Shown: positions 17,599 through 25,656, numbered from the stretch's first letter. The stretch is 41,571 nucleotides of DNA from Deltaproteobacteria bacterium UBA4427 (GCA_002390675.1 DGPZ01000063.1:1-41571); one strand, 5' to 3'. Notes: generated from the sequence alone by a model not told the origin. Program-made: numbers and translations.

Positions 17599-17619
17599 CT
17601 CCAGGAATTACTCCTGGAG
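17599..17619. promoter_or_regulatory. Operator-like inverted repeat upstream of the XRE gene
   Basis: CTCCAGGA, 5 bases, TCCTGGAG: a perfect 8-bp inverted repeat with a 5-bp spacer, 17 bp before the XRE start codon. Dyads of this size spanning about two helical turns are typical binding sites for dimeric XRE repressors. Binding by the neighbouring regulator is inferred. Confidence 0.55.
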
Positions 17620-17783
17620 TACGACGTTTGAATCGATTTTGGATTCGTCGCGTCCGGGGTCTTTCTTGAGGAATTTCATTTAGTTGGGGCGTTTTTTGGG
17701 GTAAAGGGCGCGTATTGGATGCTTATGCAGACGAGTCGCGCGGAACCGGCGACATACAGGCACAAAACGCACACTCGAGAGAC

Positions 17784-17802
17784 CTCATTTATATGAAATG
17801 AG
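17784..17802. promoter_or_regulatory. AT-rich inverted repeat in the XRE/AsmA intergenic region
   Basis: CTCATTT-ATATG-AAATGAG, a 7-bp perfect inverted repeat, followed by AGTTCTTTTATAGG. It sits in the AT-rich middle of the 400-bp region between divergent genes. It could be a second operator or a weak terminator; the sequence alone does not decide. Confidence 0.35.
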
Positions 17803-17835
17803 AGTTCTTTTATAGGCAACTGACCGGGGGCACCC

Positions 17836-17878
17836 AGACCTTCTTAGTGGTCTCGTGAGGCTCTTTGCTAGCCTCGCG
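17836..17878 (+). other. Two adjacent stem-loops in the leader of the AsmA-like gene
   Basis: AGACC-8 nt-GGTCT (17836-17853) is followed directly by a 9-bp stem, CGTGAGGCT with AGCCTCGCG (17854-17878, loop CTTTGCT, one G-T pair). No T-tract follows. They may be structured leader RNA or a short non-coding RNA; no known family is recognised. Confidence 0.3.
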
Positions 17879-17907
17879 ATGGAATTCCAAGCGGAAATCC
17901 GTGCGGG

Positions 17908-18007
17908 TCCTAGCTGGATGCGCCTTTTGCGTGAATTAGCGTGAACTAGTCTGAACTTGCGCGAAATATTGGGGGAGTCTGGTGCGTCCTAGCTGGATGC
18001 GCCTTTT
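17908..18007 (+). repeat. 21-bp direct repeat copying the 5' end of the AsmA-like gene
   Basis: A 21-bp sequence beginning TCCTAGCTGGATGCGCC occurs exactly at 17908-17928 and again at 17987-18007, 79 bp apart. The second copy lies inside the first codons of the AsmA-like gene. Its first 10 bases (TCCTAGCTGG) recur at 18022-18031. Both long copies are preceded by GTGCG, so the upstream copy looks like a duplicated gene start that soon meets a stop codon. Confidence 0.85.
17931..17970 (+). repeat. Four imperfect 10-bp tandem repeats before the AsmA-like gene
   Basis: GTGAATTAGC, GTGAACTAGT, CTGAACTTGC and GCGAAATATT lie head to tail, with the GAA core at the same place in each 10-bp unit. The period is about one helical turn, so all cores face one side of the DNA. 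The array ends directly before the ribosome-binding stretch GGGGGAG, between the two copies of the 21-bp direct repeat. Confidence 0.6.
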
Positions 18008-20702
18008 CTGGCTGACCGTGGTCCTAGCTGGCGCCATCGCCGGCTACCTCGTGTCCTCCGGACTGGGCACGCGCCTTTTACACGACGAGATCGAAGTTCA
18101 GCTGACCCGCCTGCTTGAAGGGCCTGTGGGTATCGGGTCTGTGGAGGTACGGTTCAACGATGGTCTACAGGTCGAAGCGCGAGATGTCTCCGCGTACCCG
18201 AACCCCGTCGAGAGCGAGCCACCGGTGCTTCGCGCCAGACGAATCGTCGCCTGGGTCGACCTCGTCTCGCTTCTGATCGGTCGCCTCGAACTCAGCACGC
18301 TCATGCTTGAAGGCCCCCATGTTCGGCTGGTACAGAGCCTAGATGGCTCTTTTGCGGGTCTACCCATTCCAGCGCCGCGCATCTACGCAGACGAAGGCTC
18401 CGAAGACCGCTCCCCCGCGGAGCAAATCTTCGCCAGAATCGCTGAACTCGACTTGAAGGCAGATGCCACGGTCGCGCGCTTTCAAGCTGCGGATCGCATC
18501 GAGATCGTAGACGGCACCCTCGAATGGATCGGACGGCCCTCGTCTCAATACGGGGAAGCCGCCCGGAGTCTGCGCGTCGAGTTGCTGACCGGTCAGGCGG
18601 AGCGGCACTGGCTCTCCAAAGATATCGCGTTCGACTTTCGCGGCGTCTTCATCGATCGCGTTCATGCGCCCTTCCCTTTCGAGATCGGCATCCATCGCAA
18701 GGACGGGAGCCATTTCGCATGGAGCCTCGGCCTCTCCAAAATTCCCCTCGACGCGGTGGCAGGCCCCCTCACCTCTTTAAAAGAAATCGCTGGCCTAACG
18801 GGCACTCTCGACGCGCGCTTCCGGCTGCATACGGCCGATGACGGCTTGCATCATCTTTCAATGGACGGGCAGATCGATGATGCCACGATTGCTCTCAGCC
18901 GATCCCAAACGATTCTCGAACATGAAAAAGTGAAAATCGGCGCGGAGCTTGTCATCGACCCAGATGAGGTGCGGCTTGTCTCGTCGAGAATCGCGGGCTC
19001 GAATCTCGAAATACAGTTTCAAGGAGCCCTCGGCCGCCCAATACGCCCCGCCTCCCTACTTCGCATCGAATCGCGAACAAAGGGTATCGATCTAGAGCGC
19101 TTCCGCGAATACGTCCGCTCGATCGAAGACCAATCCTCGACCGCACTCACGATCGCACGCCTAACAGATCGCGTCGTATCTGGGAATGTTCAGTACATCA
19201 AAATCTCAGGCACAGCCCCCCTCAAACGCTGGCAAACCCTTACCGCGGGACAGGCTGAAAAACTTCCAGAAGGGTTCGTATTAGGCGGTGCCTTTGATTC
19301 AGTGAACCTCGAAGCAGGACCGGATGACCCGATCGATGCCCTCGAAGGCGAAGTCGAATGGATCGGCGACCAAATCGTGTTCCGAAACGGACATGCGCGG
19401 TACCGCGGAAACTCACTGCCGGAGATCAACGTCATCTTAAATGGCGTCTCCCATCTCGTACGTACGAAGCCAGAAGAGCGCGCGCTTAAGCTATCGCCTC
19501 CTGCGCTCCCCGGTCTCGACCCCTTCTTCGAGATCCTTCGCCCCCGTGACCCAGACGCGCTTCCTCCCGTGAAGGCGATCGGACTGGCCATCGACGAGCT
19601 CGAACACCCGATCTTCAGGTGGCCCTTCCGAGACCTAAATGTCTTGATCGAACCACTTAGGCGCGGCGTCGAGGTCACCGTGCGGAACGGCACATGGGGC
19701 GGCGCCCGCGTATCCGGGGAAGTCGTCTGGTTCGATGACCGCTCTGCCCCGAGTGTCTCCGCCACGCTAAACCTAATCGAACCCGAGCCTCTAGAACGCG
19801 GCATCGCCGCACACGAACAGCCTGAGCGCCTGCTCGATTCCGAATCGGCACGAGCGGTCGGACGATGGGGCTCGGGACGCTTCGAGATGTCCTTCCGGCC
19901 GCGGCGCTTCCTGCCCTTCGAGAAAGCGACAGGATTTTTTCGTCTCGAAGAGACCAAACTCTTTCTGGATGAGCTTGAGCTCACGGTCAAAGAGCAGGGC
20001 ACGACGGCCGCGCGGATGGGCCTAAACTTCGATGCCGAAACTTCTGTCGGCTTCGACGTGAGCTTCGCATTAACCGGCGGACGGTTCGCTCAGATCGGCC
20101 CCTTCGTCGCTTTGCCCTCGGATCTGGCCCGCGGCGGCATTGATGCCACAGGATCCCTGACGGGCAGGGTCCGGCCTAACGAGAATTTTATTGCCGATCT
20201 CAAAGGCAAAGTGCGCGCAGAGGCCGTCACTGGAAAAGTGAAGTCGAGCCTTCCTCTCATGTTCCGGCTGGCCAAGGCAACTGAGGGCTACAACCCGTTC
20301 GCCAATGAAAATGAACTACAATTCGAATCTATGGACGGAACCTTCGTAATCGATCGCGGAACGATCTCTGTCGAGGACTTCGAGATAGAAGGTCCGCTCC
20401 GCGTTTTCGCCCGTGCGGATATCGTAACAACGGATACTCCTGCAACGATTGACGCGGTCGTCGGCATCTTCCTATTTCGCCAGCCTAATGCCATTCTAGA
20501 ATCGCTCCCGCTCGTGCGAAGCTTCTTACCCGGCTCCGAGCGCGGCTTGATCGGAACCTATTTTGACGTCAAGGGTCCAATAGGAGAACCCGACATCGAA
20601 GCGCTACCACTACAAACTCTTATGTCCAACGTGCCCGACGTGATCAAAGCCCCCTTCAAAGTCTTACGCACCCTGTTTGATGGACGACCCGACGACTCAT
20701 GA
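17982..20702 (+). CDS. AsmA-like/YhdP-type envelope protein
   Basis: A 906-residue protein from GTG 17982, with GGGGGAG 4 bp upstream; ATG 17997 is an alternative. It has an N-terminal membrane anchor (LFWLTVVLAGAIAGYLVSS) and a long periplasmic beta-rich body of repeating strands. Conserved features include the early EVQLTRLLEGPVGIGSVEVRF block and the AsmA-type C-terminal region (GTFVIDRGTISVEDFEIEGP, then GTYFDVKGPIGEPDI). Family members form bridge-like lipid-transfer grooves between inner and outer membranes (AsmA, YhdP, TamB); lipid transport here is inferred. It overlaps rfaE2 by 4 bp (ATGA), linking envelope maintenance to lipopolysaccharide synthesis. The region upstream carries direct and tandem repeats. 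Confidence 0.85.
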   Translation: MRPSWMRLFWLTVVLAGAIAGYLVSSGLGTRLLHDEIEVQLTRLLEGPVGIGSVEVRFNDGLQVEARDVSAYPNPVESEPPVLRARRIVAWVDLVSLLIGRLELSTLMLEGPHVRLVQSLDGSFAGLPIPAPRIYADEGSEDRSPAEQIFARIAELDLKADATVARFQAADRIEIVDGTLEWIGRPSSQYGEAARSLRVELLTGQAERHWLSKDIAFDFRGVFIDRVHAPFPFEIGIHRKDGSHFAWSLGLSKIPLDAVAGPLTSLKEIAGLTGTLDARFRLHTADDGLHHLSMDGQIDDATIALSRSQTILEHEKVKIGAELVIDPDEVRLVSSRIAGSNLEIQFQGALGRPIRPASLLRIESRTKGIDLERFREYVRSIEDQSSTALTIARLTDRVVSGNVQYIKISGTAPLKRWQTLTAGQAEKLPEGFVLGGAFDSVNLEAGPDDPIDALEGEVEWIGDQIVFRNGHARYRGNSLPEINVILNGVSHLVRTKPEERALKLSPPALPGLDPFFEILRPRDPDALPPVKAIGLAIDELEHPIFRWPFRDLNVLIEPLRRGVEVTVRNGTWGGARVSGEVVWFDDRSAPSVSATLNLIEPEPLERGIAAHEQPERLLDSESARAVGRWGSGRFEMSFRPRRFLPFEKATGFFRLEETKLFLDELELTVKEQGTTAARMGLNFDAETSVGFDVSFALTGGRFAQIGPFVALPSDLARGGIDATGSLTGRVRPNENFIADLKGKVRAEAVTGKVKSSLPLMFRLAKATEGYNPFANENELQFESMDGTFVIDRGTISVEDFEIEGPLRVFARADIVTTDTPATIDAVVGIFLFRQPNAILESLPLVRSFLPGSERGLIGTYFDVKGPIGEPDIEALPLQTLMSNVPDVIKAPFKVLRTLFDGRPDDS

Positions 20703-21178
20703 CACGCGCCAGAGATAAAGTTCTCGGAATTAATGAGGCGGCTAAAGCTACCGCTCGGGCTCGAAAACGCGGAGAGATTGTCGTCTTTACTAACGGCTGC
20801 TTCGATCTTCTTCACGTCGGACATGTGCGCAGCCTCGAAGCTGCACGGAATCTCGGCGATCGGCTGGTGGTCGCAATCAATCTTGACGCGTCGGTACGGC
20901 GCCTCAAAGGCGAAGGCCGTCCGGTTCAAACGGCCCAGGTCCGCAAAGAAGTTGTCGCCGCTCTTGCATGCGTTGACTGGGTGGTCGGCTTCGCTGCGAA
21001 TACGCCGTTGCGCCCAATCCAAAGGCTCCGCCCGAACGTTCTCGCGAAAGGCGGTGACTGGTCACTCGAGGACATCGTCGGCCGCAAAGAGGTCGAGGGT
21101 TGGGGCGGCCGCGTCGTCCGACTTCCCCTCGTTCCTGGTCATGCAACGACCGCAACGCTCGCGCGAAACAGGCGCTGA
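20699..21178 (+). CDS. rfaE2: D-glycero-beta-D-manno-heptose 1-phosphate adenylyltransferase
   Basis: A 159-residue nucleotidyltransferase equal to the C-terminal domain of HldE. FTNGCFDLLHVGHVRSLEAA holds the HxGH motif (HVGH) and NLDASVRRLKGEGRP binds the sugar phosphate; a GGD...IVGRKEVEGWGG stretch corresponds to the ISTT-region substitute. It activates heptose-1-phosphate with ATP to ADP-heptose for the lipopolysaccharide inner core. In this genome the kinase domain must be encoded elsewhere, because only the adenylyltransferase is here. The ATGA overlap with the AsmA-like gene suggests translational coupling. Confidence 0.94.
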   Translation: MTRARDKVLGINEAAKATARARKRGEIVVFTNGCFDLLHVGHVRSLEAARNLGDRLVVAINLDASVRRLKGEGRPVQTAQVRKEVVAALACVDWVVGFAANTPLRPIQRLRPNVLAKGGDWSLEDIVGRKEVEGWGGRVVRLPLVPGHATTATLARNRR

Positions 21179-21200
21179 CGGTCACCACGCCCCCTACTCC

Positions 21201-21401
21201 TTAATCTTCCGAAGCGAAGCGGACAAAGGGCATCGGCTTTAGCTTGTCGCGCAACACCCCAAGCAGGGGCATATCCGACTGCACGTAGAGTTCCAAGAAC
21301 TCCTCGTTGATCTTGAGCTTCCATCTGAAGTCACAGTAGTGTCTCTCGAGAGACAGGGACCAGATGTCCAACATTCTGCTGGCCGGCGCGACCCTATCCA
21401 T
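21201..21401 (-). CDS. Small hypothetical protein, 66 residues
   Basis: I do not recognise a family. The product (core SLSLERHYCDFRWKLKINEE, ending MPFVRFASED) has well-ordered alternating hydrophobic and charged residues. It uses mostly G/C-ending codons, unlike the random shadows around it. It starts 34 bp after the PlsC-like stop on the same strand, so it could be the last gene of the moeA-mobA-like-plsC-like run. No good ribosome-binding site is seen; an internal ATG at 21374 is an alternative start. Without it, the 257-bp gap between rfaE2 and the acyltransferase holds nothing else. Confidence 0.5.
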   Translation of the reverse strand: MDRVAPASRMLDIWSLSLERHYCDFRWKLKINEEFLELYVQSDMPLLGVLRDKLKPMPFVRFASED

Positions 21402-21435
21402 GCCTTAGCCGCGATCCTAGTTTCGTTTGGCGCCC

Positions 21436-22449
21436 TTAGACGAAACGGTCCGCGCTGCGCATAGCATTCGGGTCTACTTTGACGACCTTCTCACGCTGGT
21501 ATTCGGCATCTAGAAGCGGATTAATCCGCTCCGTCACGATCTCCGCGACACCACGAAACGCCCCGGCATGGTCACGCTCTGCTTCTGCAGAGAACGGTGC
21601 GTAGGCTTCTCTGATATGAAAAGGTGCGAGTTCTTCGTATGTAATCGCAGCACCCGCGCGATAGACAATCTTTCCCTGTTTCGCGAAGGGCGATGCCCCG
21701 GGATAGACGCGGTCAGATCCATTACAGCCGATCGGCACGATCGGAAGTCGTAGATGAAGTGCCATCTGCGCAATCCCTAGATGAGCGGGCAGCAACCGCG
21801 TCGACCGAGTGCCCTGCGGAAAGACCAGAAGGTCTAGTCCGATATCTGTCGCCTCACGGTTCAGAGCCACGAACCGAGCCATCATCTGACGAAAGAGTGA
21901 GCAGACATAATCCGCGTAGTCGGCTCCGCCTGGAGCTGCGGGATCGAAGGCGACGCCAAAAGGATTCCGCGCCTTGCGCAACAGCATCTCAGAAATCTCG
22001 GGCGGGTCCGGTAAACGCCCCTCCCCTCCGACCGCACGTTCATCCACCGCCGTACGCAACGTCGCGTATTCCTGATCCGTCGGTGTGCGCCCCATGACCG
22101 CCTGAAAATCCTTCGTAATCAGGTATCCCCGGGAAACAGTAGGCAGCTGGAGCATGCCCTCCATGAACATCGCAAGCAGCGCGTTCTCGTAGTATTTACC
22201 TTTGACCCACGTCGCGGTGAATCGATTAAAGCTGCGCCAAAGCGTGTACTGGAACGGAAAATAGTTGTACCGATCCGTATGATTCATCGCGAAGATGACC
22301 GGGTTCTTGGGAATCAGTTCAGCGTTTTCGAGTGATAAGTCAACGCCGGGAAGCGCCTCGTAGTTGACCTGAAGCAGTCTCCCGTAGAAACGCTGCGAAA
22401 AGGGGTATCGAGTGAGCTTGAGCCGCTCGAGTCGGGGTAGATCAAGCAT
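21436..22449 (-). CDS. PlsC-like glycerolipid acyltransferase with altered motifs
   Basis: A 337-residue protein with an acyltransferase core. The block-I motif appears as FAMNHTDRYNYFPF (His57), where the usual NHxxxxD spacing is broken: Asp is at +2 and Asn at +5. The block-III FPEGTRS appears as FPQGTRS (residues 210-216). Block IV is present as LPIVPIGCNGSDRVYPG. The length exceeds minimal PlsC (about 240), with a helical insert after block II. Membrane-associated acyl transfer to a phospholipid precursor or another acceptor is inferred; the altered residues make the substrate uncertain. It starts 2 bp after the MobA-like stop, so it is co-transcribed with it. Confidence 0.85.
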   Translation of the reverse strand: MLDLPRLERLKLTRYPFSQRFYGRLLQVNYEALPGVDLSLENAELIPKNPVIFAMNHTDRYNYFPFQYTLWRSFNRFTATWVKGKYYENALLAMFMEGMLQLPTVSRGYLITKDFQAVMGRTPTDQEYATLRTAVDERAVGGEGRLPDPPEISEMLLRKARNPFGVAFDPAAPGGADYADYVCSLFRQMMARFVALNREATDIGLDLLVFPQGTRSTRLLPAHLGIAQMALHLRLPIVPIGCNGSDRVYPGASPFAKQGKIVYRAGAAITYEELAPFHIREAYAPFSAEAERDHAGAFRGVAEIVTERINPLLDAEYQREKVVKVDPNAMRSADRFV

Positions 22450-22451
22450 GC

Positions 22452-23105
22452 CTAACAGAGTCCCCCTCTACCAGCTGCAGCCGTACTAGTCGAGTTCGCG
22501 CCGGACTCTTCCGACAAAGCGGTGGCACCAAGGCCAAGGTCGACCCGATTGATTCGTTCCGTCGCGAGCCGACCTAGCAGAGCATGAATCGAGGATGCGC
22601 CAGAATCCTCAGCATGACGAGTCGCCTCCAGGAGCTCACGCCTACGTGCGATGGCCACGATCGATGTCAGGTCGTCGTGGTCAATGATAGAAAGCGGTGC
22701 TTCGGGCCAAGCGATCGCCGCCAGAATAACTTCGAGGGCAATCGGCGCCTTCGAGGACGGCGGCGCGACCTGAATGAATACCCGAGTCGCATCGGTGCAC
22801 GCGAGAGCCCGCCGGAGGAGTGCAAGCGACGATCCCGAAGCGGCCTCACTCGGCACGAGGTCCCATTCGCTTCCGTCAGGTCTTCTAACACCCTGGCATC
22901 CTGCCACCCAGGTCTCTTCAAAAACATCTGACAATGCATTCGCGGCCGCAACGGCGGCCCGGCCTAAGGGCGCAACTCCGACAGCAGCGGCCGACAGCTC
23001 TTGGCCAGCCACAGCATAATCGACTTTTCGCGCAGCTTCTCCAGTGCGGACAAGTTCCGTGCACACGAGGATCCCCGCAACGTTGCCGAAACGAGCGCGC
23101 ACCAT
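22452..23105 (-). CDS. Degenerate MobA-like nucleotidyltransferase-fold protein
   Basis: A 217-residue protein placed directly after moeA. Its layout follows molybdenum-cofactor guanylyltransferase: an N-terminal GILV strand, a Lys followed by AVAGQEL (like KALLPVGGRPL), FEETWVAG, SGSSLALLRRALACTDATRVFIQVA, and a C-terminal RRRELLEAT...GASSIHALLGRLATERI block. The nucleotide-binding LAGGxSxRMG loop is absent, replaced by VCTELVRTGEAAR, so GTP binding in the usual way is unlikely. It may be a catalytically dead partner, a scaffold or a diverged transferase. The start is uncertain because GAGGAG abuts the ATG; GTG 23102 is possible. The assignment rests on my reading of the fold pattern plus context, so it is moderate. 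Confidence 0.6.
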   Translation of the reverse strand: MVRARFGNVAGILVCTELVRTGEAARKVDYAVAGQELSAAAVGVAPLGRAAVAAANALSDVFEETWVAGCQGVRRPDGSEWDLVPSEAASGSSLALLRRALACTDATRVFIQVAPPSSKAPIALEVILAAIAWPEAPLSIIDHDDLTSIVAIARRRELLEATRHAEDSGASSIHALLGRLATERINRVDLGLGATALSEESGANSTSTAAAGRGGLC

Positions 23106-23109
23106 CTCC

Positions 23110-24363
23110 TCAGAAGCCCCTATCTACGCCATCAAAGAACGTCGTATCCAAAACCTGCACGTCGAGCACGGTACCCGCTTCAACGCCTTCGGATTCAAGA
23201 GGAATCACCGCAAGTCCCTGCCCGCGAATCAGAGAAGTCAGTACGCCGGAGCTCTGATTGCTGACCGGGTGAGCGAGCACGCCTTCGGCGGTGCGTTCTA
23301 GGGTCACCCGCACGAAATGCAGACGCCCCCGCTTCTTCTTATAGCGATCCGTGATCGTCGCGCGCAGCGTCGGTCGATGGACCGCCCTGTGGCCCATTAA
23401 CTTTCGCAGCGCGGGCCGCACGAACTCTTCGAAGGTCACAGCCGTCGACACAGGATTCCCGGGCAAACCGAAAACGAGCTGCCCCGTCTTCTCGATCACT
23501 CCGAAGGCGAGTGGAAACCCCGGCTTCATTTTCACGCCCCAAAACTGTAGACGACAACCAATTTTTTCGAGGACGGACCGAACATGATCATGATCACCAA
23601 CTGACACACCGGCACTACTGACTAACACATCGGCACCAAGTCCTGCCCGCATACGTGCTTCGATCGCGTTCGGCGTATCTTCTGCAATACCAAGATAGAT
23701 GGGATCAGCCCCTATCTCGCGGCACTGCGCAGCGAGCGTATAGGAATTAGAAGAAACGATGCGTCCGCCATCCACAGGCCGGTCGGGCTCAACCAGTTCA
23801 TCTCCACCGGACAAAATTGCGACGCGAGGCCTCTGATGCACAGAAACAATAGTGCGACCCACTGACGCGAGTACGCCGAGGTGAGGAGCACCTAACACAG
23901 CCCCCGCTTCAATGAGCGTGTCGCCCAGATCAAAATCTTCCCCAGCATCTCGGACATGCGCACGACGGGCTGGTGCGACGCGAATCTCAACCTGCGCTGC
24001 GCCCTGATCCGTGTCTTCCTGCATAACAACCGCATCCGCTCCAGGAGGGAGTGGTGCTCCCGTGAAGATCCGAGCGGTTTCGCCTGACCCGAGTGCGCGC
24101 GGAGCGTGACCGCCGGCCGGAACCTCAAAGACAACGGGCAGCGTGCACGGGGCATCCGGAGAAGCGGAGGAAAGATCTTCGCGCCGAACCGCGTAGCCAT
24201 CCATCGCTGAACAGTCCGCAGGAGGGTGCCTACGCTGGGACACGATCGATTCAGCCAGAACACGGCCCCCCGCCTCCGAGGCCGCGAGCGTCTCGGCTCC
24301 CATAACGGGGGTGGCTTCCAGGATATGGTCCTGGGCTTCAGCAACAGTCAAACCTTCACGCAT
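23110..24363 (-). CDS. moeA: Molybdopterin molybdenumtransferase
   Basis: A 417-residue MoeA. Diagnostic stretches are PPADCSAMDGYAVR (domain III), ARIFTGAPLPPGADAVVMQEDT, the MoeA-type nucleotide loop ILSGGDEL with SNSY, SSAGVSVGDHDHV, and FGLPGNPVSTAVTFEEFV. A C-terminal domain IV follows (VTLERTAEGVLAHPVSNQSSGVLTSLI). It inserts molybdate into adenylylated molybdopterin in the cytoplasm. Length is normal (about 410). No other moa/mog genes are visible. It heads a minus-strand run with the MobA-like and PlsC-like genes, 4 bp from the MobA-like start. Confidence 0.96.
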   Translation of the reverse strand: MREGLTVAEAQDHILEATPVMGAETLAASEAGGRVLAESIVSQRRHPPADCSAMDGYAVRREDLSSASPDAPCTLPVVFEVPAGGHAPRALGSGETARIFTGAPLPPGADAVVMQEDTDQGAAQVEIRVAPARRAHVRDAGEDFDLGDTLIEAGAVLGAPHLGVLASVGRTIVSVHQRPRVAILSGGDELVEPDRPVDGGRIVSSNSYTLAAQCREIGADPIYLGIAEDTPNAIEARMRAGLGADVLVSSAGVSVGDHDHVRSVLEKIGCRLQFWGVKMKPGFPLAFGVIEKTGQLVFGLPGNPVSTAVTFEEFVRPALRKLMGHRAVHRPTLRATITDRYKKKRGRLHFVRVTLERTAEGVLAHPVSNQSSGVLTSLIRGQGLAVIPLESEGVEAGTVLDVQVLDTTFFDGVDRGF

Positions 24364-24537
24364 ACCCCCTACGGTACCGGGTGAGACACGATCCTGGGAG
24401 CCCGGGCATGCTTGAATCGATCCGCCTCCGGGGCCACAGCTTGTCCTAGGAGTGGGTGTGCTGATTCCGGACCTTGCGCCGCCTCGCCCTATGGCTAGAT
24501 TGGCGCTTCCCTAAGTGCCCTAAAAATAGGCAAAAAT

Positions 24538-25656
24538 ATGAAATCCGACCTTCAGGGCATCTTTGACGCATTGCTCGAGGGTGTGGTGATCCTCGATGAG
24601 GACGGCCGAGTCGAACTCACCAATGGCGAAGCCCTGAGATTATTGGACGGGCCCGGCGCCCCGGAGATAGGAAAACCACTCCGAGAGATTCTTGGTGCCG
24701 ATCACCCACTCTGTCAGATCGTGGATCGGGTACGCCGCTCCGGGCGGCCCGCGATTCATGACGAGGTGGAAATCCCACGGCGACTCGCTCCATCGGTCCC
24801 CGTCGAGGTCTCCGTCTCACTCCTCGGCGACGCTCATTTCGGCGGATCAGAGGGAGGCGGCCTCGCGATCGCCATTCGGGATCGCAGCGCGGCTCGAACC
24901 CTTCGAGAAGAGATCAGCGAGCACGAAAGGCACGAATCCTACGGCCATATCGCCGCCGGTATCGCCCACGAAGTAAAGAATCCCCTCGGCGGAATTCGAG
25001 GCGCAGCAGAACTTCTAGGACTGTCTACGGTCGATGAGCGCGGGCAGAAAGCAGCCAAGCTGATCGTCAATGAGGTCGACCGGATCTCCGGCCTTGTCGA
25101 CGAACTAATGGTCTTCGCTCGCGGCGATGAACTCGAACTAGAGAGCGTCAATATCCATCGCCCCCTCGATTCGCTCCTCGATCTGCTGATGTTAGAAAAG
25201 GGATATGAGGGGATCGAGGTGCAGCGGATCTACGACCCGTCGCTCCCCGAACTCGATGCCGATCCCGCCCGGCTCCAGCAAGTGTTCTTGAACCTGGCGC
25301 GCAATGCGATGCAAGAGATGGAAGAAAGCGGCGGCCGACTCACACTTTCGACTCGGATGACTCTCGAACATCGCCTCGTTGGCCCCGACGGCCGCCCAAG
25401 GCCCACCATCGAAGTCTGCTTCGCGGACACTGGCGCTGGTATCCCCGACGCGCAAATGCGCCGACTCGCGACGCCCTTCTTTACAACGAAACGGAAGGGA
25501 ACGGGGCTCGGACTTTCCGTCGCACGACATTGGGTCAGGCGTCATGCCGGCCGGATTCGCTTCGACTCAGTTCAAGGAGAAGGGACGCGCGTTTCCGTCG
25601 ACCTTCCACTGCATCCGACTCCCCCGTCCCAAACAGCCCCTGAGGAGCTTCTCTAG
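24538..25656 (+). CDS. ntrB: NtrB-type sensor histidine kinase
   Basis: A 372-residue cytoplasmic kinase without membrane helices. The PAS domain is at about residues 1-115 (FDALLEGVVILDEDGRVELTN). The phosphoacceptor His144 lies in GIAHEVKNPLGGIRGAAELL. The HATPase region has NLARNAMQEM, FADTGAGIPDAQM and TKRKGTGLGLSVARHWVRRHAG. This is the NtrB (GlnL) architecture. It is followed immediately by an NtrC-type regulator, so the pair probably controls sigma54 promoters, classically for nitrogen metabolism. The nitrogen role is inferred from family resemblance; no glnA or glnB is nearby. Confidence 0.9.
   Translation: MKSDLQGIFDALLEGVVILDEDGRVELTNGEALRLLDGPGAPEIGKPLREILGADHPLCQIVDRVRRSGRPAIHDEVEIPRRLAPSVPVEVSVSLLGDAHFGGSEGGGLAIAIRDRSAARTLREEISEHERHESYGHIAAGIAHEVKNPLGGIRGAAELLGLSTVDERGQKAAKLIVNEVDRISGLVDELMVFARGDELELESVNIHRPLDSLLDLLMLEKGYEGIEVQRIYDPSLPELDADPARLQQVFLNLARNAMQEMEESGGRLTLSTRMTLEHRLVGPDGRPRPTIEVCFADTGAGIPDAQMRRLATPFFTTKRKGTGLGLSVARHWVRRHAGRIRFDSVQGEGTRVSVDLPLHPTPPSQTAPEELL

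Noticed and set aside
19190..20002. A 270-codon minus-strand ORF inside the AsmA-like gene
   Set aside because: Low-complexity Ser/Arg product opposite a well-structured coding region.
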